Below are positions 52,100-61,759 of a DNA stretch of 64,000 bases, piece after piece. Source of the stretch: G963665495 sp963665495 (GTDB lineage Bacteria > Desulfobacterota > Desulfovibrionia > Desulfovibrionales > Desulfovibrionaceae); assembly GCA_963665495.1 (NCBI GenBank), contig OY762289.1, forward strand, positions 744,001 to 808,000, given 5' to 3'. The notes beneath the pieces are model-generated. The model searched no databases, was not told where the DNA came from, and saw nothing but the letters and a program-made list of their open reading frames with translations. Position numbers and translations under genes: made by a program. Each line of letters begins with the position of its first letter. Position 1 is the first letter of the stretch.

Positions 52100-52140
52100 A
52101 GCCTGCTGCAACCAGTTTTATGGTGCAGCAGGCTCTTTTT
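52100..52140 (+). terminator. intrinsic terminator of the trkAH transcript
   Basis: AGCCTGCTGCA (52100-52110) and TGCAGCAGGCT (52124-52134) form an 11-pair stem with a 13-base loop followed by CTTTTT. It lies 62 bases after the TPR gene. From 52141 to 52668 I see no convincing gene, only a possible -10 box (TATACT) near 52490. Confidence 0.88.
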
Positions 52141-52668
52141 ATGCCCGAACAGTTCTGTCTTCTCTTCAATACATTTCTGTCTTCGAAGTAGCCCGTGTTG
52201 GATATATCTCTGCGGGAATGTGTTCCGGCAGAGAAGAATGCCGGACTCCGCCTTTCTGACGTTTTACAACACGTTCCTGCGGTTGTTCCCTCTGGGGGTT
52301 GTTCCTTGTCCATTGCTCTATCTGTTTCCATAACAGTTATTGATCTGTTGTCTGAAATCATGGTGCAGCAGATCGCCAAAAAGTTTTTCGACTGTTTTGA
52401 AATGAAATACCGGTATTGTGATTAATGCTTAGGCTTTTTTCAGCCTGAGTTTTGAAAAGGACCTGGACCATGGCGGCAAATATGAAGTATACTTTTGCAT
52501 AAAAGCTTTCATGCGCGCAGGGGGGCGGCAGTCTGAATAAGACAATGAGTTGTTAGCTGAGATCTATAGATATTCTTGGTCGCTGTGTTTTCGAGAGGAA
52601 AAGGTCGTAGCGGAGTGTGCAACGCCTTTGACATAAGACAATTATCTCCAGGAACAGTGAGGTTGGGT

Positions 52669-53466
52669 ATGGCTCTTTCCAAAAAAACAATCCAATGGCT
52701 TGTCTGTCTTTTGGTGAGCATTCCTCTTTCTTTACTATTGGTTTGTTGTACTGAAGATACTGTCGCTCAAAAAAAAGAATTACTCATCTATTGCGGCATT
52801 ACAATGATAGATCCAATGTCGGAAATAGCTGCTATAATTGAAAAAAAGTATTCATGTAAAATATATATCACCAAGGGCGGATCAGGTAATCTGATGAAGT
52901 CGATTCAAGCCAATAAAATTGGTGATTTGTATCTTCCAGGATCTGAATCGTATATCAAGGCAGGTTTAAGAGAAGGTATTGTAAAAGATACAGTGCATGT
53001 TGGTTACAATAAAGCCGCCATGATGACCAGAAGAGGGAATCCACGTAATATTCCGGATACGCTGGATAGCATGGCCAACCCGGATTACTACGTCGTGATA
53101 GGGAGTCCGGAAAGCGGCAGCATCGGGCGTGAAACGAAAAAGATACTCGAGATGAAAGGCATTTATGATCAGGTTGAGCAAAACGCCAAAATGCTGACCA
53201 CGGACTCCAAGGATCTGGCGCGGGTGCTGCGGAACAACGAAGCCGACCTGGTCATAAACTGGTATGCGGCGGCGACATGGAAAGAGAACCGGGACGCGAT
53301 CACGGTTCTTCCCATTGATGAAAAATACGCCAGGAAACAAAAGCTCGTGCTGGGACTTCTTTCTTTTTCAAAATATCCGGAGATAGCAATAGCTTTCATG
53401 CAATACGCTTCGGGGGATAAGGGAAGAAAAATATTCAACGAATATGGTCTGTATGATGTCCAATAG
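52669..53466 (+). CDS. ModA-like extracellular solute-binding protein
   Basis: ATG 52669 follows GAGGTTGG. The 265-residue protein has an N-terminal helix (WLVCLLVSIPLSLLLVCC), which may be a lipoprotein signal with an atypical cysteine site. The fold is a type II binding protein: LLIYCGITMIDPMSEIA at the N-terminus, GGSGNLMKSIQANKIGDLY and VIGSPESGSIGRETKKIL, as in molybdate/tungstate and related oxyanion binders. No transporter genes follow; instead the gene overlaps a hybrid kinase, so it probably serves as a sensor partner. Confidence 0.82.
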   Translation: MALSKKTIQWLVCLLVSIPLSLLLVCCTEDTVAQKKELLIYCGITMIDPMSEIAAIIEKKYSCKIYITKGGSGNLMKSIQANKIGDLYLPGSESYIKAGLREGIVKDTVHVGYNKAAMMTRRGNPRNIPDTLDSMANPDYYVVIGSPESGSIGRETKKILEMKGIYDQVEQNAKMLTTDSKDLARVLRNNEADLVINWYAAATWKENRDAITVLPIDEKYARKQKLVLGLLSFSKYPEIAIAFMQYASGDKGRKIFNEYGLYDVQ

Positions 53467-56400
53467 ACCTTTTTTTTCCATGTTTAATGAGCCGGTTATA
53501 CGGGAGGTTTTTTATCTCAGCCTCACTTTCCTGTTTTTTTTTACAATGTTCGCAGGCGCAAGTATCACACAAAACCGGATCGTCTCAAATTATCTCCGGG
53601 AAATCGACAATCAGGAATCCCGCTCCGCGCTTGGAAAAGCCATTCTTGATCGATTACTCCTAATCGAAATTGATACTACCAAACTGGCTGATGCGACAGA
53701 CATTCGGACTGTGGAGATCCATCAGGAGCATATCGGAGCGAATATTGAAAATATCCATTCGATTTTGATGGTCCTGCAGCATGGAGGTTCATTTACTAAC
53801 TCCTTGCCGGCCAACTTCTATGATTTTGATGCAATAGACGAAGTCATTTCTTATCGTCGCAAAGAAGACGGCTATGTCATCGAGGTTATAGACCTCTCCC
53901 CCAAGGTTATTGAGCTTTCTGATTATATAGCCGACTTGGCAAGACAAAAAAAACAAGGAATTGAAAACGCCGGCTCAGAAACAGGCAGAGAAAATACAAA
54001 CGAGCTCATAAAAATTCGACTGATGAAGGTTGAAGCGCTTATTCTCCGGGCGCGAGAATCCGCCAGCAAGATATTTTATGACACGGAGCGAAACAAACAA
54101 CTGCTGGTGCATGCCAAGGAAAAAGCTGTCCGGCTTTTGAATAGCCTTTTAATCGTTTTTTTTGCGATGACCGGGGCGCTGTGCGCATTTCTCTTTTTCC
54201 GTATTTTAAAAAGGATACGCTCCATTTGCATTGACCGCGAACTCACAACATTAAGCCTGTACGAGGCCAAACAGACAACCGAAACTATTTTGGAATCCAT
54301 TCCTGTAGGCGTGGTGATTGTCGATCCGGAGACGTACCGGATTGAATTGCTGAACGAGCATGCCGCGATGCTTTTCGATGCTCCGGCGGATCAGCTTCTG
54401 GGAAAGAGTTGCCATGAAGTCCTGTCCCCTGGAGCAGGAGATTCTTGCCCGATGCGGGAGCTTTGCAGCGTTTCGGAGCACGCTGAATGTGTTTTATTGC
54501 GTGCGGACGGCAGTCGTCTGCCGATCCTTAAAACGGTGAAGCGCGTCTCCTTGTCAGGGCGGAGAAAATGTCTGGAATGTTTCATGGATGTCAGCGAGCG
54601 CCTGTTGGCTGAAAAGGCTCTTCAAGAGAGCAATCTGCGTTTCAATCAGATTGCTGAACAGAGCCGCACCATTGCCTGGGAAATTGATGCGCAGGCACTT
54701 TACACCTATGTCAGCCATGTTGTTGAATCTGTCTTGGGCTATTGTCCGGAAGAGCTTATCGGCCTGATGCATTTTTTTGATCTGCATCCCGAAGAAGGAC
54801 GCGAGGAATTCAGAACAGCGGTACGCACAATATTTGACAGCAAAGAGACCTTTCGCGACATGGAGAGCATCGTTCTTTCCAAAAACGGGCGCGCTGTCTG
54901 GTTTCTGACGAACGCTCTGCCCATTTGGGACGAGGACGGCTTTTTTCTCGGGTACCGCGGATCCTCCACCGATATTACCCAGCGTAAACGAGCGGAAATC
55001 AAGCTCGCCGAGAGCGAAGAACAATATCGTTTACTCACCGAGCACGCCGTGTCCGCCATTGCTCTGCAGGAAATTGTCCTGGATGCGCAGGGCCGGCCGG
55101 TGGACTACGTATTTTTAAATGCCAACCCGGCTTTCGAGCACCATACGGGCCTGAAACCGGCGGATGTTGTGGGGCGTCGTGCCAGCGAAGTGATGCCAGG
55201 CATTGAAAAAACACCAGTTATCGAGCAGGTCGGCCGGGTGGTTCTTACTGGGGAGCCGATTTCATTAGAACAATATTTCGAACCACTAAAACGCTATTAT
55301 CTTGCCAGCGTATACAAAGTTGCCGAAAAACGGTTCGCTACGGTCTTTTCCGACATCTCCGAACAGAAGCAGGCGGAAGAGGCTTTACGCCTGAGTGAAC
55401 AAAAGGCGCGTGCCATACTGAATACGAGTTTTCAGTTTCTCGGGATGCTGGATATTGACGGAAACCTGATTGACGTCAACCAGGCCGTGCTCGAACTGGA
55501 GGGCGTACCCAAGTCCGAGGTCTTGAACAGACCGTTATGGGAATGTCCCTCATGGTCGCATTCCATCGAACAGCAGGATAGGCTGCGTGCGGCTATAAAA
55601 TCCGTTGCGGCAGGAGAAACAGTGGGCTTTGAGATCACCCTGCAGATGCCCGACGGCAACCTGGAGTATGTGGACTTTTCGATACGGCCGGTGAAGGATG
55701 AAACAGGTAACGTTCTATTTTTGATCCCGGAAGGGCACGTCATCACAGACCGCAAGTTGGCCGAGGAAAAACTCAGACAGGCTCTCATGGAGCAAGGGGC
55801 CATACTGGAAAATGCCAGCGTGGGGATTACCCTGGTCAAAGACGGTGTCCAGTTGAAGTCCAACAAAAAAATGTCCGACATGTTCGGCTACCCCACTGAA
55901 GAGATGCAAAACCAGCTGACCAGTCTCTTTTTTACGCATCAGGAAGAGTACGATCAATTTTGTGATCTGGCTTATCCTGTGGTTTACGAGGGAGGCGTTT
56001 ACACAAAAGAATGTCGCCTGGTGCGTAAGGATGGCCAGTCCACCTGGATGCGGCTCATGGGAAAGGCAATCGATCCGCAGGACCCGGATGTGGGCAGTAT
56101 CTGGGTTTTTGAGGATATCAACGAGGTCAAGTCCAGAGAAAAGGAATTACGGGAAGCTAAGGCCGTTGCCGAACAGGCAAATCGTATGAAATCCGAATTT
56201 CTGGCCAATATGAGTCACGAGATCCGTACGCCCATGAACGGCGTGATAGGCATGACCGACCTGCTCATGGATACGAGTCTTTCTCCGGAACAGCGGCGTT
56301 ATGCCAATACGATTCGTTCCAGCGGTGAAAACCTGCTCGACCTTATCAATGACATTGTTGATTTTTCCAAAATCGAGGCAGGGCGGTTGGAGCTGGAAAT

Positions 56401-58138
56401 ACTGGATTTCGACCTGCAGCTACTTCTGGACGATCTCATGGACAGCATGGCCGTACGGGCTTACGAAAAAAAACTCGAACTGCTGAGTTTTGTCGCTCCC
56501 GAAATTCCCGCGGTCTTGCGGGGCGATCCGACACGGCTGCGGCAAATTCTGATCAATCTCGTGGGAAACGCCGTCAAATTCACCGAGAACGGCGAGGTTG
56601 TGATCCGTGTCGAAGTTCAGGAGCATCACTCGGACAAGTTGTTGCTGCGGTTCTCCGTACGGGATACCGGAATAGGCATTCCCCAGGATAAATTCGATCT
56701 CCTTTTTAACAAATTCAGCCAGGTCGACGCTTCTACCACCCGTAAATACGGGGGCACGGGCCTGGGACTTGCGATATGCAAACAACTCGTCAACCTGATG
56801 GGCGGCAGCATTGGTGTTGAAAGTCAGGAGGGACACGGCTCGACATTCTGGTTCAACGTGCTGCTGGAGAAATCACAGGCCTCTTCTTCGTATCCGGAAC
56901 AGGACATGGCGGATCTCAGGGATGTTCGGGTTTTGATCGTGGATGACAACGCCACCAACCGGGAAATTCTGATGGCGCGCCTTGCATCCTGGGAGATGCT
57001 CCCGGCTGAAGCCGCGGATGCCGAGGAAGCTTTGAAGCTGCTTCGTGCAGCCGTTCTAGAACGTACTCCCTATGTCCTGGCCATTATCGACATGTCCATG
57101 CCCGGCATGAATGGCGATGCGCTCGGCCGGAAGATTCAGTCCGACCCGACATTGCATGAACTCAAAACCATCCTTCTCACTTCGTTGGGAGAACGGGGAG
57201 ATGCGCGGCGTTTCAGGGAGGCCGGTTTTCTGGCCTATGCCTCCAAGCCCATTCGACACCGGGCTTTGTTGCAGATGCTGCAGCGGGTGCTGCGCGGAGA
57301 AGAGATTGAATCGGATTCCGAAACCTCCTTGCCCTCGGCGGTTAGGAACCTTGCCGGATTTGCCAGTCAGCGGTGCGTTCTTCTTGTGGAAGACAATCAT
57401 GTCAACCAGCAGGTTGCCCTGGGAATTCTCAAAAAATTCGGTCTGCAAACCGATATTGCCGCCAACGGGCTAGAGGCTTTGGAAGCGGTTGAAACCAAGA
57501 GCTATGACCTGGTGTTGATGGATATCCAGATGCCTGAAATGGGCGGTTACGAAGCGACCCGCCGTATCCGTTCCGCCGAGGCGGAAAAGCAGACGCCGGA
57601 AATTCCGGTTATTGCCATGACGGCCCACGCCATGCAGGGAGACCGGGAAAAATGTCTGGCCGCCGGGATGAATGACTATGTTACCAAGCCCATCGATAGA
57701 GAAGCATTGGCAAAGGTGCTGGAAAAATGGTTGCCATCTGCCGATGTCGCGTCCGCAGTTGAGGCAAAGACCGAATCCTGGACGCATGTGAATTTTCCGG
57801 ACCTGGAGGGAATAGCGGTTCGGGAGGCGCTTACTGTTTTGGATAATGACGCGGATACGTACGTCAGTCTGTTGCTGTATTTGCGGGATGATGCGCGCAA
57901 CGCCGTAGCAGAGCTCTCCGAACTGGTGCGGCGCAACGATACGAAGGAGATTATGGCCGTGTCCCACCGTATCAGCGGAGCGGCAGGCAACCTGCGTGCG
58001 TATCAGCTCAAGGATGCTGCCAAAAAACTGGAACTGGCCGCGCGCGATGGACAGGTTGCTGACGGAATGCTCCGAGAACTCGAAGAAGCGGTTCAAAGGT
58101 ATAGTGAAGTTGTTCAAGCTCTTGAGCAAACGGGGTAA
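53444..58138 (+). CDS. large hybrid sensor histidine kinase with multiple PAS, two receivers and HPt
   Basis: This protein of about 1,560 residues overlaps the binding-protein gene by 23 bases; ATGs at 53453 and 53456 are also possible starts. TM1 is near residues 23-43 and TM2 near 228-250, enclosing a periplasmic helical sensor. Several PAS-type domains follow (residues about 280-900). The kinase core has the phospho-histidine in NMSHEIRTPMNG (about 925) and ATP motifs (NLVGNAVKFTENG; GTGLGLAICKQL). Two receivers carry aspartates near 1215 (IIDMSMPG) and 1359 (LMDIQMPE), and an HPt domain has its histidine near 1506 (VSHRISGAAGN). A full phosphorelay in one chain needs only an external response regulator, which is not adjacent. 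Confidence 0.92.
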   Translation: MVCMMSNRPFFSMFNEPVIREVFYLSLTFLFFFTMFAGASITQNRIVSNYLREIDNQESRSALGKAILDRLLLIEIDTTKLADATDIRTVEIHQEHIGANIENIHSILMVLQHGGSFTNSLPANFYDFDAIDEVISYRRKEDGYVIEVIDLSPKVIELSDYIADLARQKKQGIENAGSETGRENTNELIKIRLMKVEALILRARESASKIFYDTERNKQLLVHAKEKAVRLLNSLLIVFFAMTGALCAFLFFRILKRIRSICIDRELTTLSLYEAKQTTETILESIPVGVVIVDPETYRIELLNEHAAMLFDAPADQLLGKSCHEVLSPGAGDSCPMRELCSVSEHAECVLLRADGSRLPILKTVKRVSLSGRRKCLECFMDVSERLLAEKALQESNLRFNQIAEQSRTIAWEIDAQALYTYVSHVVESVLGYCPEELIGLMHFFDLHPEEGREEFRTAVRTIFDSKETFRDMESIVLSKNGRAVWFLTNALPIWDEDGFFLGYRGSSTDITQRKRAEIKLAESEEQYRLLTEHAVSAIALQEIVLDAQGRPVDYVFLNANPAFEHHTGLKPADVVGRRASEVMPGIEKTPVIEQVGRVVLTGEPISLEQYFEPLKRYYLASVYKVAEKRFATVFSDISEQKQAEEALRLSEQKARAILNTSFQFLGMLDIDGNLIDVNQAVLELEGVPKSEVLNRPLWECPSWSHSIEQQDRLRAAIKSVAAGETVGFEITLQMPDGNLEYVDFSIRPVKDETGNVLFLIPEGHVITDRKLAEEKLRQALMEQGAILENASVGITLVKDGVQLKSNKKMSDMFGYPTEEMQNQLTSLFFTHQEEYDQFCDLAYPVVYEGGVYTKECRLVRKDGQSTWMRLMGKAIDPQDPDVGSIWVFEDINEVKSREKELREAKAVAEQANRMKSEFLANMSHEIRTPMNGVIGMTDLLMDTSLSPEQRRYANTIRSSGENLLDLINDIVDFSKIEAGRLELEILDFDLQLLLDDLMDSMAVRAYEKKLELLSFVAPEIPAVLRGDPTRLRQILINLVGNAVKFTENGEVVIRVEVQEHHSDKLLLRFSVRDTGIGIPQDKFDLLFNKFSQVDASTTRKYGGTGLGLAICKQLVNLMGGSIGVESQEGHGSTFWFNVLLEKSQASSSYPEQDMADLRDVRVLIVDDNATNREILMARLASWEMLPAEAADAEEALKLLRAAVLERTPYVLAIIDMSMPGMNGDALGRKIQSDPTLHELKTILLTSLGERGDARRFREAGFLAYASKPIRHRALLQMLQRVLRGEEIESDSETSLPSAVRNLAGFASQRCVLLVEDNHVNQQVALGILKKFGLQTDIAANGLEALEAVETKSYDLVLMDIQMPEMGGYEATRRIRSAEAEKQTPEIPVIAMTAHAMQGDREKCLAAGMNDYVTKPIDREALAKVLEKWLPSADVASAVEAKTESWTHVNFPDLEGIAVREALTVLDNDADTYVSLLLYLRDDARNAVAELSELVRRNDTKEIMAVSHRISGAAGNLRAYQLKDAAKKLELAARDGQVADGMLRELEEAVQRYSEVVQALEQTG

Positions 58139-58178
58139 AAGGATGTACCGGTGATGAGCAACACACCGCATAACAAGA

Positions 58179-58215
58179 AAAAACCCTGGCCCGGAAAATC
58201 CGAGTCAGGGTTTTT
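58179..58215. terminator. bidirectional terminator between kinase and adk
   Basis: AAAAACCCTG (58179-58188) and CAGGGTTTTT (58206-58215) pair with a 17-base loop that can partly fold itself. The A-run on one side and T-run on the other suit both converging genes. Confidence 0.8.
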
Positions 58216-58236
58216 ATTTGTAAGGTACGTCGAAAG

Positions 58237-58908
58237 TTATGCGAGCTGAGCGAGCAGGGTCTCTTTGATGGAGTCGATGGAGCCTTCGCCGTTGAGTTCG
58301 ATGTACTTGGTCTCGCCTTTGGCAGCCAGATCTTTGTAGAAGTAGCAAGCGGCCAGAGTGCCGGTGGTGGTGTCGTAGTAGATGTCGTGGCGCTTGTTGA
58401 TGGCACCCTCATCCTGGTCGTCGGCGCGGCTTTTGAGTGCGCCGCCGCAGACGCGGCACTTGTCGCCGTCGGGCTTGATGGCGTCAATAAAAATATTGTT
58501 GGGGTGGTTGTTGTCGTTTTCGCAGAGGCGACGGCCCATGATGCGGTTCTTGGCAACTTCGCGGGGCAGCAGGATTTCGATGACGTAGTCCAGCTTCATG
58601 TTGGCTTCGCCAAGAGCGGCCCAGAGCTTTTCGGCCTGAACCATGTTACGCGGGAAACCGTCCAGCAGCCAGCCGTCGGCGCCTTTGTCTTTCAGGGTTT
58701 CCAGAACCATGGGGATGGTGATGTCGTCAGGGACCAGATCGCCTTTGTCGATGTACTCTTTCGCTTTTTTGCCCAGTTCGGTGCCGCCGCCGATGTGTTC
58801 GCGGAAGATGGCGCCGGACTCGATATGGGCCAAATTGTATTTTTTCTTCACGAGAGAGCCTTGGGTCCCTTTACCGCTACCATTGGGACCAAAAATCAAA
58901 ATATTCAC
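58237..58908 (-). CDS. adk: adenylate kinase
   Basis: I chose GTG 58908, eight bases after AAGGAGG; GTG 58914 is too close. The 223-residue enzyme has Walker A (GPNGSGKGTQ), LLDGFPRNMVQAE, and a long LID with cysteines (RRLCEND; CRVCGG) that may bind metal. It interconverts ATP, ADP and AMP. Confidence 0.94.
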   Translation of the reverse strand: MNILIFGPNGSGKGTQGSLVKKKYNLAHIESGAIFREHIGGGTELGKKAKEYIDKGDLVPDDITIPMVLETLKDKGADGWLLDGFPRNMVQAEKLWAALGEANMKLDYVIEILLPREVAKNRIMGRRLCENDNNHPNNIFIDAIKPDGDKCRVCGGALKSRADDQDEGAINKRHDIYYDTTTGTLAACYFYKDLAAKGETKYIELNGEGSIDSIKETLLAQLA

Positions 58909-58986
58909 GCGCACTTCCTCCTTGTTGATTAATTCACAAGGTCCTACCTTGTCCAGGTGCGGCTGTCAATTCAAATTCCGGTGGGC

Positions 58987-59021
58987 TTGCAACAGCATCA
59001 GGCCTTTGCAGCCTGTTGCAA
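58987..59021. repeat. inverted repeat downstream of metS
   Basis: TTGCAACAG (58987-58995) and CTGTTGCAA (59013-59021) are perfect nine-base arms, with a 17-base loop, 70 bases after the metS stop on the minus strand. There is no T-run, so it is only a weak terminator candidate. Confidence 0.35.
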
Positions 59022-59090
59022 TTCCATGCGAATTGCTGCCGGCTTCCCCTGTGGACGAGGATTTTTTTATACGAATCACAGGCAAAAATC

Positions 59091-59189
59091 TTATTTGCCG
59101 CATTTTATGGCGAGGCGGATGCACAGGGCGGCGCCGCCCCAGGTAACGCCCAAGCCGACGCACATCATGAACAAAGCTGAAGTTTCCAT
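59091..59189 (-). CDS. metS: MetS-like small subunit of amino-acid importer
   Basis: This 32-residue gene starts at ATG 59189, seven bases after AAGGAG, and lies three bases after the transporter stop. The peptide begins METSALFMMCVGLGVTWGG and has one membrane helix. It matches the MetS type (methionine/alanine importer small subunit, with the conserved VGLGxTWGGAAL core) that accompanies NSS-family MetP transporters. It is too short for most gene callers. Confidence 0.85.
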   Translation of the reverse strand: METSALFMMCVGLGVTWGGAALCIRLAIKCGK

Positions 59190-59192
59190 GGG

Positions 59193-60704
59193 TTAGCTCC
59201 TTTTCTTGAGAAAAGCGCACTCGGCGGACCGACAGGCATGAAATTCGCCGTGGCGCAGGGGAAAAATCATGGACAAAATAAGGCAGACGAACAGAATCAG
59301 CCAGCCGAACGACAGAATGGCCGTATCCGAGTAACCGCCGTAGTTTTTTGTCAAATCCTCAATGGTGTTGCTGATGATGATGGCTCCCAGCATCATGGGT
59401 GTGACAAAGCGCAGGCAAACGTTCCAGGCAGAAGGCACGTTGAAGTCCGAGATACGGTTGATGTATTCGCGTAAAGACTCCAGGTTGCAGAACCAGGCGA
59501 TGAATACGATTTCAACGAAACCTCCCATAAGTACGCCGAAGTTGTTGGCGAAATGATCGACAATATCCAGCAGCAGCAGCCCGCCGCCGGTTGTAAAGAC
59601 CACGCTGGCCACGGCTCCGGAAAGGCAGACCAGAAGGGCAGCCTTTTTGCGCGTAAGGCCGAGTTTGTCGATGCAGGCGCAGACCACGGCTTCCACAACC
59701 GAGATGATCGAAGACAGGCCCGCGAACAACAGGGCGGTGAAAAACAGGATGCCGAAAAACACCGGCATGGGCATCAGATTTATGGCGGTGGGCAGAGTGA
59801 TGAAGGCCAGCCCCACGCCGCTGCCGGCCACCTGGCTGACAGGCACGCCCTGTTGCCCTGCCATGTAGCCCAGGACGCTGAATATCATCACGCCGGCCAG
59901 CAGACTGAAACCGCAATTGATGAAAACCGTCATGCAGGCGTTGTTATTTACATCCGAGTCGTCAGGCAGATAGCTGGAATAGGAAAGCATGATGGAAAAG
60001 CCCACCGAAAGGCTGAAAAAAATCTGTCCGAAGGCGTCGGCCCAGACTCTTCCGCTGGACAGGGCGGAAAAATCCGGACGGAAAAGCCAGTTCAAGCCCT
60101 CGGCCGCACCGTCGAGCATGATGCCGCGCCCGATAAACAGCAGCACCATGAGGAACAGCAGCGGCATGCATATTTTGCTGACCCATTCGATTCCCCTGCG
60201 GATGCCGGTGAATACGGCGAGAAAGGTAATGAACCAGGTGAGCATGGTCGCCCAGAAAATAGGCCACTGAATGCCGCCCAGATGCGTGGGCGAATCCGTC
60301 AGTCCCAGAAAATCGCCGAAAAAAAAGGCCTTGGGATCGGCTGTCCAGGCCTGCGTGAAGGAGAACAGAAAATAGTTCATGGCCCACGCAATGACGACCA
60401 CATAATAGGAAGCGATAATGAAGGTTACCAGCACCTGCCACCAGCCGAGCCACTCGGCGCGCTGGGATATGGACGTGAAAATTTTCGGAGCCGAGCCTTT
60501 AAATTTATGCCCCAGTCCGAATTCCATCATCATCAGCGGGATGCCTGCCAGCAGCATGGCGGTAAAATACGGCAGTAAAAAGGCGCCGCCCCCGTTTTCA
60601 TAAGCCATGTAAGGAAAACGCCAGATGTTTCCCAGGCCGATGGCGGAGCCTACTGCAGCCAGGACAAAACCTGTCCTGGTCCCCCATGTTTCTCTTTCTT
60701 TCAT
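59193..60704 (-). CDS. metP: NSS-family sodium-dependent amino-acid transporter
   Basis: This 503-residue protein has the neurotransmitter:sodium symporter signature GSAIGLGNIWRFPYMAYENG near residue 20 and about 12 membrane helices. A further substrate/ion site is in LLFAGLSSIISVVEAVV. The adjacent MetS-like gene suggests the MetP branch, importing methionine or alanine with sodium; the substrate is inferred from that pairing. The 311-base gap to glnQ (60705-61015) shows no firm gene. Confidence 0.88.
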   Translation of the reverse strand: MKERETWGTRTGFVLAAVGSAIGLGNIWRFPYMAYENGGGAFLLPYFTAMLLAGIPLMMMEFGLGHKFKGSAPKIFTSISQRAEWLGWWQVLVTFIIASYYVVVIAWAMNYFLFSFTQAWTADPKAFFFGDFLGLTDSPTHLGGIQWPIFWATMLTWFITFLAVFTGIRRGIEWVSKICMPLLFLMVLLFIGRGIMLDGAAEGLNWLFRPDFSALSSGRVWADAFGQIFFSLSVGFSIMLSYSSYLPDDSDVNNNACMTVFINCGFSLLAGVMIFSVLGYMAGQQGVPVSQVAGSGVGLAFITLPTAINLMPMPVFFGILFFTALLFAGLSSIISVVEAVVCACIDKLGLTRKKAALLVCLSGAVASVVFTTGGGLLLLDIVDHFANNFGVLMGGFVEIVFIAWFCNLESLREYINRISDFNVPSAWNVCLRFVTPMMLGAIIISNTIEDLTKNYGGYSDTAILSFGWLILFVCLILSMIFPLRHGEFHACRSAECAFLKKRS

Positions 60705-61015
60705 TATCTGTCTCCAATTTTAGAGCGTCTTACCCTTAAAAAAGATAGAGGCTCTTATTCAGCCAGGCTGTTCTTCGGGAAGAAGCCTTGTTTCAAAGTG
60801 AAAATGCGCTAGCGCCGTTTGCACGGATCCGACTGGTAGTTGTCTTTGATCGAGCAGGAAGGAAAACGTTGGGAGAAGAAATAGCGGACATGGCTATTCT
60901 TGTCCACGCTGGTATGGTGCTGCAGTCTGTCCTGGAAAGCCTGGCGGGAAAATCAGGCAGATGTCTAAGGACTATGATTTTTTACCCGTGAGCGAGAATA
61001 TTTCGTCCGTCCCTG

Positions 61016-61747
61016 TCAAATGTGACAAACCACCTTGCCGAGAAAGTCGCGCAGCCGGGGATTCTGCGGATTGCTGAAAAAGGCCTCTGGCGTATTTTCT
61101 TCCTGGATAATGCCCTGGTCGATGAAAATGACCCGGTTGGCGACCTCGCGCGCAAATCCCATTTCGTGGGTGACCACGACCATGGTCATGCCTTCGCGGG
61201 CCAGCTGTTTCATGACTTCGAGCACTTCCCCCACCAGTTCGGGATCCAGGGCGGAGGTGGGTTCGTCGAAAAGTATCACTTTGGGGTGCAGGGCCAAGGC
61301 GCGCGCAATGGCCACGCGCTGTTTCTGGCCGCCGGAAAGCTGGTCCGGGTAATTGGCTGCCTTGTCGGCGAGTCCCACTTTGCGCAACAGCTCCAGGCCG
61401 AGTTTTTCCGCCTGCTTCCTGGCCATTTTCCGGACCTTGATGGGGCCCAGCGTGACGTTATGCAGTACGCTCATGTGAGGAAACAGGTTGAACTGCTGAA
61501 AAACCATGCCGGCTTCGGTCCGGACGTAATTGATGTCGGTCTTGGGATTCATGATGTCGTGGTTGTCCACCACAATGGTGCCGGAAGTGGGTTCCTCGAG
61601 TCTGTTGATGCAGCGCAGCACGGTGGATTTGCCAGATCCGGACGGGCCGATGATGCAGACGACTTCTCCCTGTTCGATACGCAGGTTGATGCCCTTGAGC
61701 ACCTCAAGGCTGCCGAAGGATTTGTGCAGATTCTTGATTTCGATCAT
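61016..61747 (-). CDS. glnQ: polar amino-acid ABC transporter ATPase
   Basis: This 243-residue ATPase has Walker A (IIGPSGSGKSTVLRCINRLE), signature LSGGQKQRVAIARAL, Walker B (ILFDEPTSALDPE) and switch histidine (VVVTHEMGFA). It is nearly identical in pattern to GlnQ/ArtP-type ATPases. It lies 12 bases after the permease stop. Confidence 0.94.
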   Translation of the reverse strand: MIEIKNLHKSFGSLEVLKGINLRIEQGEVVCIIGPSGSGKSTVLRCINRLEEPTSGTIVVDNHDIMNPKTDINYVRTEAGMVFQQFNLFPHMSVLHNVTLGPIKVRKMARKQAEKLGLELLRKVGLADKAANYPDQLSGGQKQRVAIARALALHPKVILFDEPTSALDPELVGEVLEVMKQLAREGMTMVVVTHEMGFAREVANRVIFIDQGIIQEENTPEAFFSNPQNPRLRDFLGKVVCHI

Positions 61748-61759
61748 CGGAAGCCCCTG

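Noticed and set aside
52195..52425. 76-codon plus-strand frame after the trkAH terminator
   Set aside because: TTG start, no ribosome-binding site, composition not protein-like, and it crosses the region between a terminator and the next promoter.
60788..60991. 67-codon plus-strand frame between metP and glnQ
   Set aside because: TTG start with no ribosome-binding site and no recognisable family; could be a gene remnant but cannot be supported.
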